A DNA stretch of 16,799 nt from RUG420 sp045642465 (GCA_045642465.1 JAZUIY010000013.1:1-16799), one strand, 5' to 3'; counted from the first letter of the stretch, positions 5,662 to 13,339 are shown. A program made the numbers and translations. The notes: generated by a model not told the origin, from the sequence alone.

Positions 5662-7198
5662 CGAAATTGTACGACTTTCGAATCGTGGCCTTGCCTGGAA
5701 GGGTGCTTCTACTGTTACTGATGCCCTTAAGGCATTTCAGGTGAGCCGTGGTTCCGCTGATTACGATCTTTCTGCAGATCGTCAGCTTATCGGGTACCGT
5801 GCTCGTGCCCTTTATCAGAACTCCAGTTTTGCTGGGGCCTTGATTAATTCCATTGATACGAATGTTATTGGCACAGGATTAAAGTGCCGCCCTTCAATTC
5901 CCTGGGAGCAAATGGGAATGTCAAGGGAACAGGCTTTGGAATGGGAAAGAAATGTCCAGGTCCTTTTTGGTCTTTGGGCTGGCTCCAAGAAATGTGATGC
6001 CGAAAACAAGTGCGATTTTCACGAATTGCAAGATCTTGCGTTGAAGACCCAGTACATTACTGGAGACTGCTTTGCGCTTGCGCAGTATAAATCCGAAGGC
6101 AACGCCTTTGGACTGCGATTGAAGTTGATGGAAGGTGACCGAGTTCAGAATCCGTTTGGAATCATGGAAAGCGAACGTTTGAGCCAGGGCGTTGAAGTTG
6201 ATTCTGTTGGTTCTCCTGTAGCCTATCACTTTACTCGTAGGCCACCGTACAATTTGGATACTTTCACGAGTGCGGTTGAAACGGTTCGTATTCCTGCATT
6301 TGACGCTTTTGGAAATGTGAATGTAATTCACTGCTTTAGCGTTGATCGCACTGACCAGCGTCGCGGAATTAGCGCATTGGCTCCGATTATTAGCCAAATC
6401 AAGCAGCAGGAACGCTATCAAGATGCGGAATTGCTTGCTGCTGTAGTGAGCGCGATGTTTACCGTATTCTTGGAATCAAATGATCCGGATGATGCCGGTG
6501 GTTTTGATGTTGGAAATGTTCCGGAAGAACAGCGTGTGTCTGATGATGTTGGTCCGAGTGCGCCCATTGAAATGGCTCCGGGTGCTATTGTGGAATTGCC
6601 TAATGGTTACAAGGCTAACCCAGCTAACCCAAACAGGCCGAATGTAAACTATAAGCCGTTTGTAGACTCCATTTTCTGTGAATGCGCCGCTCGTCTTGGG
6701 ATTTCTTTTGAGGTCGTGCTGAAACAGTTCAATTCCAGCTACAATGCCGTTCGTGCAGCGTTGCTTGAATCCAAGAAGACATTCAACCGTATTAAGCACA
6801 ACTTTGTCAGCGACTTTTGCCAACCAGTTTACGAAAAGTGGTTGACCAATGCCATCTTGATTGGTGATGTGAAGGCTCCTGGTTTTGATAATCCGTTGAA
6901 ACGAGCCATGTGGTCTCGCTGCGATTGGGTTGGTGATGCGGCCTTCTTGCTTGACCCGACCAAGGAAACTCAGGCAATCAAGATGCAGGTGGATGAACAG
7001 TTTATGAGCCGTTCTGCTGCTGTTGCCGCAATTACCGGCGGTGAATATGACCGTGTTGCTCACGAGCTTTCCGAAGAAAAGAAACTCCGTGAAAGTCTTG
7101 GCCTTGCTGAGCCTGGTGCAGTGAATAAGAGTGAAAGTGTGAGCGTGGCGACCGTTGAAGATGGTGATAAAAAGGAAAACGAAAATGGCGAAAAGTAA
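5654..7198 (+). CDS. Portal protein, lambda (gpB) family, 514 aa
   Basis: The portal ring is the head vertex channel through which DNA enters and leaves. Typical family features are YRARALYQNSSFAGALINSI followed by NVIGTG near the N-terminus, GDCFALAQY in the middle, CFSVDRTDQRRGISALAPII, and the C-terminal block ECAARLGISFEVVLKQFNS with SYNAVRAALLESKKTFNRIK. ATG 5654 is preferred over in-frame ATG 5552, which lies inside the gpW-like gene: AGGAG (5638-5642) precedes 5654, and the 8-base overlap suggests coupling. The length fits the lambda portal (533 aa). The C-terminal tail is Lys/Glu-rich and overlaps the protease start by 14 bases. Confidence 0.95.
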   Translation: MANEIVRLSNRGLAWKGASTVTDALKAFQVSRGSADYDLSADRQLIGYRARALYQNSSFAGALINSIDTNVIGTGLKCRPSIPWEQMGMSREQALEWERNVQVLFGLWAGSKKCDAENKCDFHELQDLALKTQYITGDCFALAQYKSEGNAFGLRLKLMEGDRVQNPFGIMESERLSQGVEVDSVGSPVAYHFTRRPPYNLDTFTSAVETVRIPAFDAFGNVNVIHCFSVDRTDQRRGISALAPIISQIKQQERYQDAELLAAVVSAMFTVFLESNDPDDAGGFDVGNVPEEQRVSDDVGPSAPIEMAPGAIVELPNGYKANPANPNRPNVNYKPFVDSIFCECAARLGISFEVVLKQFNSSYNAVRAALLESKKTFNRIKHNFVSDFCQPVYEKWLTNAILIGDVKAPGFDNPLKRAMWSRCDWVGDAAFLLDPTKETQAIKMQVDEQFMSRSAAVAAITGGEYDRVAHELSEEKKLRESLGLAEPGAVNKSESVSVATVEDGDKKENENGEK

Positions 7199-8492
7199 GA
7201 AGAAAATCGAAAAGAAGATGAATGCGTTTTTCGCTACCCGCTTTGCCATGCGTAAGGATGAAGCCGAAAAACTTGCGTCCGTGAATTTTGATTGGGAGTT
7301 CAAGGAAAACGGTGAACCTGAATGCCCGAACGTCATTGACCGTCGCGAAGGCGGCGTGGCTGTAATTCATGTTGATGGTGTTCTTTCTTACCGTACCGAT
7401 TTGTGGACTGCCTGGTTCGGGATGGATACCTACAATTCCATCGAAGCTGCTTTTGACGAAGTGATGAGCGACCGCAAGGTTAAGGCTGTTGTGTTTGACA
7501 TCAATAGCCCTGGTGGCGAAGTTTCTGGCTGTGCTGACCTTGCAGAAAAGATTTTTAATGCACGCGGTCAAAAGCCTATTGTCGCCCGTACTGGCGGCTT
7601 GATGTGCTCTGCAGCATATTGGATTGGCTCCGCTTGCGACAAAGTGTTTACCGCTTCCAACGGAACTCTAGGTTCCATCGGTGTTCTTTGTTCTTACAAC
7701 AAGAATGAAGAATCCAATTTCGATGTAGTTGTTTCTGACTTGAGTCCAGATAAGTCTCCGACTCCAGATACTGACGAAGGTCTTGCTCTTATTAAGCAGG
7801 AACTGAACGATCTTGCAGAAGTGTTTATTGTCGCTGTTGCAAAGCACCGCAACACTACTGCCATTGATGTGACCAACAATTACGGTAAGGGTGGCGTATT
7901 CATTGGTCAGAAGGCTGTTGACGCTAACTTGGCCGATGGCGTTGCTAGCCTTGACGAAATTTGCGAAGCCCTTGCCCAGGGCGTTGATCCGATTGAATTT
8001 ACAAATAACAAAAAAAGAGGTAGCTCTATGGCTGAACAGAATAATGCGGCTCCTACCGCAGAAGAAATTGCCAAGAATGCTGTCGCTGCATACAAGCAGA
8101 GTGTTTCCGATGTGAAGGCCTTATTTGAAGCCTGTCACATTGCAGAAGACGCTACTGCGTTTGTGGACAGCGGTAAGACTCTTGCCGATGCTAAGGAATT
8201 TGCATTTACCAAAATGCAGGAAAATGTTTGCGCAATGGAAAAGGCCAATGCCGAAACCGTTGCTGCAAAGGATGCTGAGATCGCCCAGCTCAAGGCTGAC
8301 TTGGATGCTGCCAAGTCTGCAAAGCCTGGTGCTGAACTTTCCGAAGCGCAAAAGCTTGCAATCCAGAAGGGTCTCGAAGCCGAAGCCGCTGCCGCAAACA
8401 GCGTTGAAGGCGGTTCCGTTGCCCAGGATGGTTTCAAGAAGATGATGAAGGCTGCATTCAGCAAGGGTGCAGAATCCTTCAAGGCAAAGTAA
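7185..8492 (+). CDS. S49-family prohead protease with scaffold domain (lambda gpC-like), 435 aa
   Basis: The N-terminal half is a ClpP/SppA-fold serine peptidase. VVFDINSPGGEVSG (102-115) is the oxyanion strand, Ser142 in GGLMCSAAYWIGSACD (137-152) the nucleophile, TLGSIGVL (161-168) the conserved strand, and Lys190 in LSPDKSPTPDTDE the likely general base. This matches lambda gpC, which processes the prohead and frees space for DNA. The C-terminal part (282-435) is an Ala/Lys/Glu-rich helical scaffold with a coiled-coil stretch, and it can also start internally (see 8028). AAAGGAAAA precedes ATG 7185, so this start is chosen over in-frame ATG 7155. The gene overlaps the portal gene by 14 bases and is followed by the capsid gene. 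Confidence 0.93.
   Translation: MAKSKKKIEKKMNAFFATRFAMRKDEAEKLASVNFDWEFKENGEPECPNVIDRREGGVAVIHVDGVLSYRTDLWTAWFGMDTYNSIEAAFDEVMSDRKVKAVVFDINSPGGEVSGCADLAEKIFNARGQKPIVARTGGLMCSAAYWIGSACDKVFTASNGTLGSIGVLCSYNKNEESNFDVVVSDLSPDKSPTPDTDEGLALIKQELNDLAEVFIVAVAKHRNTTAIDVTNNYGKGGVFIGQKAVDANLADGVASLDEICEALAQGVDPIEFTNNKKRGSSMAEQNNAAPTAEEIAKNAVAAYKQSVSDVKALFEACHIAEDATAFVDSGKTLADAKEFAFTKMQENVCAMEKANAETVAAKDAEIAQLKADLDAAKSAKPGAELSEAQKLAIQKGLEAEAAAANSVEGGSVAQDGFKKMMKAAFSKGAESFKAK
8028..8492 (+). CDS. Capsid scaffold protein from an internal in-frame start (lambda Nu3-like), 154 aa
   Basis: Within the protease gene, AGAGG (8016-8020) stands 7 bases before an in-frame ATG at 8028, right after a lysine-rich linker (NNKKRGSS) that ends the peptidase domain. 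The product would start MAEQNNAAPTAEEIAKNAV and consists almost entirely of helical, Ala/Glu/Lys-rich sequence with a coiled coil (ANAETVAAKDAEIAQLKADL). Lambda makes its scaffold Nu3 in the same way from the 3' part of gene C. The internal start is inferred from the Shine-Dalgarno and the domain boundary; its use is not proven. Confidence 0.7.
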   Translation: MAEQNNAAPTAEEIAKNAVAAYKQSVSDVKALFEACHIAEDATAFVDSGKTLADAKEFAFTKMQENVCAMEKANAETVAAKDAEIAQLKADLDAAKSAKPGAELSEAQKLAIQKGLEAEAAAANSVEGGSVAQDGFKKMMKAAFSKGAESFKAK

Positions 8493-8513
8493 CCAACAAC
8501 AATCAGGTACAAA

Positions 8514-9551
8514 ATGGCAAACACTGTTACCAATTTTGATTTGCTCGACCCGAAGGAACTGACCGCAGCCCTCATCGAGAATCTCCCTAGCGGTCGTTTC
8601 CTTTCCACCCGTTTCTTCGGTGAAGAAGTTCACGGCACCCAGACTATCGCAGTCGATATCCTGAAGGGCACCCGCAAGATTGCTCCGTATGTCGCTCGCG
8701 GTGCTGCCGCCACTGCTTCTGCTCGCGGTGAATACATTACCAAGTTCTTCGAAACATTCAACATCAGCCTCAAGCGTGCTACTGACGCTGTGGCTATGTT
8801 CAAGCGTAACGAAGGTGAACAGGTGATTTATGTGGGTGGTCCGTCCAGCCCCGCCGAACGTGCTGCTTATCTTCTCGGTCGTGACCAGCGCGAACTTGCC
8901 GAACAGGTTCAGCGTACCATCGAAAAGTATGCCGCAGACGCCCTCATCAACGGTAAGATTCAGCTTAAGAATGCTACCGGTGGTAACGTTGGCGAAGAAA
9001 TTGATTTCGGCTTCAAGGATTCCCACAACATCTATTCTGCAAGCACCGATTTCGTTACCAAGGTTGAAGATGGTTCTAGCATTATCAATGCTGACTCTGG
9101 CCTTGTGGCTACCGACCTTGTGATGGGTAAGGCTTTCGGTCGTGCTTTCCGCGCTGATACCAAGGTCCAGAAGCTTCTCGACATCCGTAACTATGTCGGC
9201 GGCAATCTCGCTGCAGACCTGAAGATTTCCAACGGCGCCCGTTTCCTCGGTTACTTCGGTAACATCCGCATTTGGGCTTACGACGAAATCTACGATACCG
9301 CAGACGGTCGTGCTCCGATTATTCCGGATAACAAGGCCTTGCTCCTTTCCGACCAGATGCGTGCAACTATCCACTACGGCCTCATCAACGATGTGCAGGG
9401 TGGCAAGTTCGCTTCCAAGATGTTCTCCAAGACCTTCGAAATCGATGATCCGTCCGAACAGGTTCTTGTCGTGAAGTCTGCACCGCTCCCGGTTGTGGAA
9501 CAGGCTGATGGCTACGCCGTTCTTGACCTCAACGCCAAGGCTGGTGACTAA
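8514..9551 (+). CDS. Major capsid protein, lambda gpE-like, 345 aa
   Basis: The protein begins MANTVTNFDLLDPKELTAALIENL, with FLSTRFFGEEVHGTQTIAVDI and KIAPYVARGA following. This is the typical opening of the lambda gpE capsid family (HK97 fold), in which a strand of the form T..v.iD...g....a.f is followed by 'Y..P.i' segments. The length (345) is close to lambda gpE (341). Its place right after the protease/scaffold and before the FII-like connector agrees. No lambda gpD-like decoration gene lies between protease and capsid genes, the usual site. The ribosome binding site is weak (CAGGTAC), which is odd for the most abundant virion protein. Confidence 0.92.
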   Translation: MANTVTNFDLLDPKELTAALIENLPSGRFLSTRFFGEEVHGTQTIAVDILKGTRKIAPYVARGAAATASARGEYITKFFETFNISLKRATDAVAMFKRNEGEQVIYVGGPSSPAERAAYLLGRDQRELAEQVQRTIEKYAADALINGKIQLKNATGGNVGEEIDFGFKDSHNIYSASTDFVTKVEDGSSIINADSGLVATDLVMGKAFGRAFRADTKVQKLLDIRNYVGGNLAADLKISNGARFLGYFGNIRIWAYDEIYDTADGRAPIIPDNKALLLSDQMRATIHYGLINDVQGGKFASKMFSKTFEIDDPSEQVLVVKSAPLPVVEQADGYAVLDLNAKAGD

Positions 9552-9553
9552 CA

Positions 9554-9898
9554 ATGTCTTTCAAGGATGACCTCATGACAGATCTTGCCGAGACGTTCTT
9601 TAACGAGAATGAATTCGGCGAAATCGTCACCTTGACTCGCGGGAAAGAATCCTTCGAGATCAAGGGGCTGTATGACAGCCCTGAGGTTCCTTCCGAAAGC
9701 GTTGGTGATGTTGGCGCGATTGCCCATGTTCACCGTCTGTTTGTGCGAGTTTCCGACCTTCCAGAAAGCAAGCCCCGCAAGAATGACGTGTTTACGTTGG
9801 GCTCGACGCCGTTTCACTCTTCTGTGAAACTTAGCGCTATTGATTTTGTGAGTGAAAAAGACGGGGTCGTGGTCTATCGACTCAAGGAAACGAAATGA
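9554..9898 (+). CDS. Head-tail joining protein, lambda gpFII-like, 114 aa
   Basis: The start lies two bases after the capsid stop. The 114-aa product (lambda FII is 117) begins MSFKDDLMTDLAETFFNENEFGEIVTLTRG, continues FEIKGLYDSPE, and contains HRLFVRVSDLP followed by NDVFTLG and a final strand-rich segment. This is the pattern of FII-type connectors: short N-terminal helices, a beta-barrel with 'g..y......f.v...d......gD.......y.v', and a V-rich end. These proteins complete the head neck and form the tail attachment surface. The gene ends in an ATGA overlap with the next. Confidence 0.75.
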   Translation: MSFKDDLMTDLAETFFNENEFGEIVTLTRGKESFEIKGLYDSPEVPSESVGDVGAIAHVHRLFVRVSDLPESKPRKNDVFTLGSTPFHSSVKLSAIDFVSEKDGVVVYRLKETK

Positions 9899-10491
9899 GC
9901 GAAAGAACTTTAACCTGCATTAAAGACTTTAGGCATGCCGTCGTGCAGACTCTTATTGATTCTGATATCGAAGGCATCGGCTCAAACGTTTCTGCTTCCA
10001 GGCTGATGAAAATCTGGCCCGAAGAAGAGTCCTATGTGATAGTCAATATTCCAAATGTGAGTTTTGACGACAAGGCCACGAACCCTCGTTTTTATTATGC
10101 CAAGGCCGATTTGAATATCGATGTTTATGCCAGGTCCTTTATGAATGGTGAAGATAACCTGGATGGCGTTGATTCCGATTCCGACCTGAATGATTTTTTG
10201 GATAATGCTGCCAACGCCATTGTTGCTGCAATTGACCCGTGCAAGAGCTGGAAAGGCCCTTACGAAGGTCTTGTGAGCAAGTGCGTTCTCAGAAGTTACG
10301 CCAACAATCTTTCTGACCCAGAAAGAACTGAAACGGACCGCGGGTCTGCCAGGATTTCTTTTGAAGTTTCGTTTACGATTCACGTTGACAAGACGGCTCC
10401 AACGAGAGATTGGTTGCGCGCAAAAAATTCTGTTGCTGCAGATGGTGGCGAAGCATTGAATTTCGAAACAAAGCTGAGGCCTGAATCGTGA
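9895..10491 (+). CDS. Tail terminator-like protein (gpU / Mu gp37-like), 198 aa
   Basis: The 198-aa product has the gpU/DUF1834-type alternation: an N-terminal helix (FRHAVVQTLIDSDIEG), a strand YVIVNIPNVSF, then YAKADLNIDVYARS, a helical section LNDFLDNAANAIVAAIDP, and a final strand ARISFEVSFTIHVDKTAP. Tail terminators cap the growing tube and join it to the head. Position fits: it follows the FII-like connector and precedes the DUF2635 and sheath genes, as gp37 does in Mu. AAGGAA precedes the ATG, which overlaps the previous stop (ATGA). The length is somewhat longer than lambda gpU (131). Confidence 0.62.
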   Translation: MSERTLTCIKDFRHAVVQTLIDSDIEGIGSNVSASRLMKIWPEEESYVIVNIPNVSFDDKATNPRFYYAKADLNIDVYARSFMNGEDNLDGVDSDSDLNDFLDNAANAIVAAIDPCKSWKGPYEGLVSKCVLRSYANNLSDPERTETDRGSARISFEVSFTIHVDKTAPTRDWLRAKNSVAADGGEALNFETKLRPES

Positions 10492-10697
10492 GAAAATTTT
10501 TAAAGCCTACCGGCGCTCCTGTTTACCTTCCGGATAAAGACCGCATGATCTTGGCCGAAGGTGAATCCGTCGAAGTGACCGGCTACATTGAACGCCTTAT
10601 TGCAAGCGGTGACCTTGCCGTTGCCGAAAAGCCTGCAAAGAAGGCTCCTCAAAAGATTGAACCCGAAATTGAACAAGAACAGGAGTCTGAAGAATGA
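10488..10697 (+). CDS. DUF2635-type tail protein (Mu gp38-like), 69 aa
   Basis: This starts with GTG 10488, overlapping the previous TGA as GTGA, with GAGG about 8 bases upstream. The product is 69 aa beginning MRKFLKPTGAPVYLPDKDRMILAEGESVEVTGYIERLIASGDLAV. That is the 'v.P..g..v..p.....l...G..V......w.r.l..GDv' pattern of the small DUF2635 protein that stands immediately upstream of the sheath in Mu-like phages. The C-terminal third is Lys/Glu-rich and low complexity. Function in the tail is not established for the family. The next gene also overlaps by 4 bases. Confidence 0.72.
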   Translation: MRKFLKPTGAPVYLPDKDRMILAEGESVEVTGYIERLIASGDLAVAEKPAKKAPQKIEPEIEQEQESEE

Positions 10698-12211
10698 GTA
10701 TCTCTTTTTCTGAAATTCCCGCCGATAATCTTGTGCCGATTTTTGCTACGGAGTTCGATGGTTCGAACGCCACAAAGTCTGGTGCAATGCCTTGGAAGAA
10801 CCTGATTATCGGTCAGCCGCTCAGTTCCAAGATGAGCTCTAACGGTACTCTTACCCGCATTACCAGCGACGAACAGGCCGATGCTACTTTCGGTTACGGT
10901 TCCCAGCTGGCTTTGATGATCAAGGCGTTCCGTAAGAATACCAAGAACAGTGAACTCTGGGCTTTGCCCATTGCTGACGGAAATGCTGCAAAGGCTCAAG
11001 GAACTTTGACCTTCTCCGTTGCGGGCGAAGAAGAAGTGCCGAAGATGAAGGTTTCCGGTGCGGTACGCCTGATGATTGCTGGCCAGGCTTGTGCCGTGAA
11101 TGTCAACATCGACGATTCTGCCGCCGACATTGCAAAGGGCTGTTCTGACGCTATCAACGCCAAGGAAAATCTTCCCGTGACTGCGACCGTTTCCGGTGCG
11201 GTTGTCACCATCAAGGCTAAGAATGGCGGCTCCAATGGTAACGGCATCGATATCCGCTGGAACCATAACCAGGGCGAATTCCTCCCTGAAGGCCTGTCCA
11301 TTGTCAAGGTTGACATGGCAAACGGCGGTGCAGACCCGTCTTACGCAGATGCGTTGGTCAAGGCTACCTGCGAAGGTACCTGGTTCAATACCATCGTGAT
11401 TGGCTCCGATGAACCCGACAATGTGAACTACATCAAGGAAATGCTTGATGAACGCTGGAAGGCTACCGTCCAGCAGACCGGTGTTCTGTTCTTCTCCCTG
11501 AATGCTGGTCAAACTTCTGACAAAAAGCCCCGTATCCCGGAACTGACCGACTTCATTGGTCGTGGTGAAGTTACCGACTCCAAGGCTATCGTCCTTGCAG
11601 CTCTCCCGAAGTCTCCGACTACCGGTTACGAAAAGGCTTCTGCGCTTCTTGGCTGCGTGGCTCCCAAGGCTCTCAACGATCCTGCACGTCCTCTCTCCAA
11701 CTGGGGTGTTGCCGGTGTTGTTGCTCCCAAGCCCGAAGACCGCGAAGGCATGGAAGGCAACAACGCCTTGCTCAAGGCTGGTTGCGCCCTGATGGTGTCT
11801 TCTGACGATGGTTCCGTGTACACCAAGCGTATCGTGACCACCTACAAGAAGAACGCTGCAGGTGCCAAGGATACCGCCTACATGCAGCTCGAAACCGTGA
11901 TGACGCTCAGCTACCTGCGCTGGGATTGGAACAATTATCTGGCTGTCAAGTACCCGAACGCAAAGCTTGCCGATGATGGCAACAAGTTTGGCGCCGGTCA
12001 GGTGGTTATGACTCCGGAACTCGGCAAGGCAGAACTCTTGAGCCGTTACCAGTTGTGGATGGAAAAGGGCCTGGTGCAGAACTACGAAGACTTCGCTGCA
12101 AATCTCGTGGTAGCTCTTGACCCGGATGATCCGTATGCAATGCAGTTCCTCATTCCGGCTCATCTCATTAAACAATTCTTCGTTGGCAAGTCCAAGATGC
12201 AGTTTGACTAA
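10694..12211 (+). CDS. Contractile tail sheath protein, Mu gpL-like, 505 aa
   Basis: The protein opens MSISFSEIPADNLVPIFATEFDGSNA, the 'isf..iP...rvP.f..Efd.s.A' signature of Mu gpL-type sheath proteins, and its length (505) is close to gpL (495). An inserted beta-domain lies at about residues 95-190 (KVSGAVRLMIAGQACAVNVN ... NGIDIRWN). The C-terminal part contains YMQLETVMTLSYLRWDWNNYLA, followed by a short conserved end, as in other sheaths where the C-terminal domain forms the contractile mesh. AGGAG (10680-10684) precedes the ATG, which overlaps the DUF2635 stop. It establishes a myovirus-type tail. Confidence 0.93.
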   Translation: MSISFSEIPADNLVPIFATEFDGSNATKSGAMPWKNLIIGQPLSSKMSSNGTLTRITSDEQADATFGYGSQLALMIKAFRKNTKNSELWALPIADGNAAKAQGTLTFSVAGEEEVPKMKVSGAVRLMIAGQACAVNVNIDDSAADIAKGCSDAINAKENLPVTATVSGAVVTIKAKNGGSNGNGIDIRWNHNQGEFLPEGLSIVKVDMANGGADPSYADALVKATCEGTWFNTIVIGSDEPDNVNYIKEMLDERWKATVQQTGVLFFSLNAGQTSDKKPRIPELTDFIGRGEVTDSKAIVLAALPKSPTTGYEKASALLGCVAPKALNDPARPLSNWGVAGVVAPKPEDREGMEGNNALLKAGCALMVSSDDGSVYTKRIVTTYKKNAAGAKDTAYMQLETVMTLSYLRWDWNNYLAVKYPNAKLADDGNKFGAGQVVMTPELGKAELLSRYQLWMEKGLVQNYEDFAANLVVALDPDDPYAMQFLIPAHLIKQFFVGKSKMQFD

Positions 12212-12222
12212 GGAGGTCGAAG

Positions 12223-12597
12223 ATGGCAGATTTTGATGATGTTGGTGGCGTGTTCGAACTCAAGGTGAACGGCGTCCTTTATAACCTGAAGGGCCAGCCC
12301 ACCATTGAACTTGGCGGACCTACCCGCGAACCTGTTATGGGTCCCGATGGTCGCCTGCACGGTTACAAGGTTGTCGGTAATAATCCCGGAAAGATTTCTG
12401 GAACCATTACCGATACCAATAGCCTTGACCTGGTGGAACTCCAGCAGCTCAAGGATGCGACCGTCACCGTGAAGAAGCCCAACGGCAAGACCGTCGTTCT
12501 GGACCACGCCTGCTTCAGCATTGTAGCAAGCGAAAGTGGCGAAGAAGGCGAAGTTTCCTTTGAATTCCAGGGCCCTCCGGCTAAGGAACAGAAGTAA
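12223..12597 (+). CDS. Tail tube protein, Mu gpM-like, 124 aa
   Basis: A near-consensus AAGGAGG (12210-12216) precedes ATG 12223. The 124-aa product (Mu gpM is 118) begins MADFDDVGGVFELKVNGVLYNLKG, with EPVMGPDGRLHGYKVVGNNPGKISGTI and LQQLKDATVTVKKPNGKTVVLDHACF, the pattern of the phage tail-tube family around which the sheath contracts. It lies directly after the sheath gene, as in Mu. The strong Shine-Dalgarno fits a high-copy product. A 172-base non-coding gap follows. Confidence 0.92.
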   Translation: MADFDDVGGVFELKVNGVLYNLKGQPTIELGGPTREPVMGPDGRLHGYKVVGNNPGKISGTITDTNSLDLVELQQLKDATVTVKKPNGKTVVLDHACFSIVASESGEEGEVSFEFQGPPAKEQK

Positions 12598-12769
12598 ACC
12601 TGACGCCTTGTTGGGTAGCCGATACCTGGCAAGCGCCCCGCTAAGGCGGGGCAAATCTCCGCGCGTCGTTGGTGCCATTTGCAAGAGGCTTGAGGATTGC
12701 GATTGCATTTGGATCAGGTTCGAATCCTGGGCGCGGCTTATTTCAACAATCCATAAAAGGAGTAAAAAT
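12598..12769 (+). ncRNA. Structured intergenic element with a tRNA-type T-arm
   Basis: This 172-base gap is exceptional in an operon where most genes overlap. It holds a perfect 7-bp GC hairpin, GCCCCGC-(TAAG)-GCGGGGC (12635-12652). CCGCGC (12659-12664) is complementary to GCGCGG (12731-12736), immediately flanking a canonical T-arm: stem TCAGG/CCTGG and loop TTCGAAT (12714-12730). Between them a weaker stem (CCA and TGC/GCA pairs, 12675-12712) is possible, but no proper D-arm or anticodon arm fits. It is therefore a tRNA-like structure or degenerate tRNA, not a recognisable tRNA gene. The end carries AAAGGAG (12756-12762), which serves the chaperone gene. Confidence 0.35.
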
Positions 12770-13021
12770 ATGGACTATACGCTGATTGTTCCCGTTCAGA
12801 AGGTGGACGGCGAAAAGATTGAAACCGTAACCGTCAAGGAATCCTTTACAGGCCGAGACGTGAAGGCTATCGGTAACGCCGGTGGGGAAGGCTCCGCCAT
12901 GATTGCCCTGGTGGTTGCTGCCACTGGCCTGAGCGGAAATACCGTGCTTAACATGGATGCCCGAGACGTTCGCGAAATTGGAGCCCTCGCAAAGCCTTTT
13001 TTAGCCGGTGGCGAGGCTTAG
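12770..13021 (+). CDS. Tail assembly chaperone, short form (Mu gp41-like), 83 aa
   Basis: AAAGGAG (12756-12762) precedes ATG 12770. The product begins MDYTLIVPVQKVDGEKIETVTVKESFTGRDVKAIG and ends ALAKPFLAGGEA. The Mu-type tail-assembly protein family has this layout: an N-terminal strand with 'v.l..Pv...G..v..l.lr..t..d', then a helix reading 'ALVVAATGLS...L..mda.Dv..i......fl'. Such chaperones bind the tape measure during tail assembly and are not in the virion. The frame ends at TAG 13019-13021, 16 bases after a slippery heptamer that would produce the long form. Confidence 0.85.
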   Translation: MDYTLIVPVQKVDGEKIETVTVKESFTGRDVKAIGNAGGEGSAMIALVVAATGLSGNTVLNMDARDVREIGALAKPFLAGGEA

Positions 13022-13167
13022 GCTTCGACGACGGATTTGCGGTCCTTGCGGGCGTTTTCCATTGGCCCTACGACCAGATTATGGACCTGGATGCAGAAGG
13101 GTTTGACTTCAGCGTTAAACAGGCCCTGAAGTACCTCAAATGGAAAAATCCAAAGACCGCCAAGTGA
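12770..13167 (+). CDS. Tail assembly chaperone, long form by programmed -1 frameshift, 132 aa
   Basis: In the chaperone frame, codons CCT-TTT-TTA at 12995-13003 contain the heptamer T-TTT-TTA (12997-13003), the canonical U_UUU_UUA -1 slip site. After slipping, reading resumes at AGC 13003 and stays open to TGA 13165-13167. It adds 54 residues beginning SRWRGLGFDDGFAVLAGVFHWPYDQIMDLDAEG, which ends like the T-domains of other tail chaperones ('...l.g.fhWp...l..m....'). A hairpin CGAGGC-(TTAG)-GCTTCG (13012-13027, one G-T pair) starts 8 bases after the slip site. This equals the lambda G/GT and Mu gp41/gp42 arrangement. The product as annotated joins 12770-13003 with 13003-13167. Confidence 0.82.
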
Positions 13168-13191
13168 TTATCTTCATGAGGGGAACGAATT

Positions 13192-13217
13192 AAGCCGGGG
13201 AGAAATCCTCCGGCTTT
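13192..13217 (+). terminator. Rho-independent terminator after the chaperone gene
   Basis: AAGCCGG (13192-13198) pairs with CCGGCTT (13210-13216), with further G-T and G-C pairs inside and a short T-tract after the stem. It lies 24 bases after the frameshift-product stop, inside the tail gene cluster. The T-tract is short (TTT), so termination may be partial. Confidence 0.7.
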
Positions 13218-13326
13218 CTACGTTTGAACTCTTTCCGTCTTGGAAATAGTTCAACTTGGAATATACTTCATTTGTAGTTTTACCAAAATTTTTACTAGAA
13301 TGTAAATTTTTGTCATTGGAAAGATG

Positions 13327-13339
13327 TATATTATGGACA
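13327..13339 (+). promoter_or_regulatory. Candidate -10 element for the four-helix cargo gene
   Basis: TATATT (13327-13332) ends six bases before ATG 13339, placing +1 on the start codon if used. It follows an AT-rich stretch (13255-13320) after the terminator. No convincing -35 is visible. The geometry repeats that seen before 2086 and 13815. Confidence 0.35.

Noticed and set aside
8121..9554. A 477-codon open frame on the minus strand across the capsid gene
   Set aside because: It is the antisense shadow of the codon-biased protease/scaffold end and capsid genes; the plus-strand product has clear family features and the minus-strand protein does not.
10649..12175. A 508-codon open frame on the minus strand across the sheath gene
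   Set aside because: Same cause: strong codon bias of the sheath gene leaves the opposite strand open. No ribosome binding site or recognisable protein pattern.
12658..12738. A complete tRNA gene
   Set aside because: T-arm and six acceptor pairs are good, but position 1-72 mismatches, and no D-arm or five-pair anticodon arm could be formed. Kept only as a tRNA-like element.
12536..12769. Long N-terminal extension of the tail chaperone from ATG 12536
   Set aside because: It overlaps the tail-tube gene out of frame and translates the structured gap into a basic non-family sequence. ATG 12770 has a strong Shine-Dalgarno and a family-like N-terminus.
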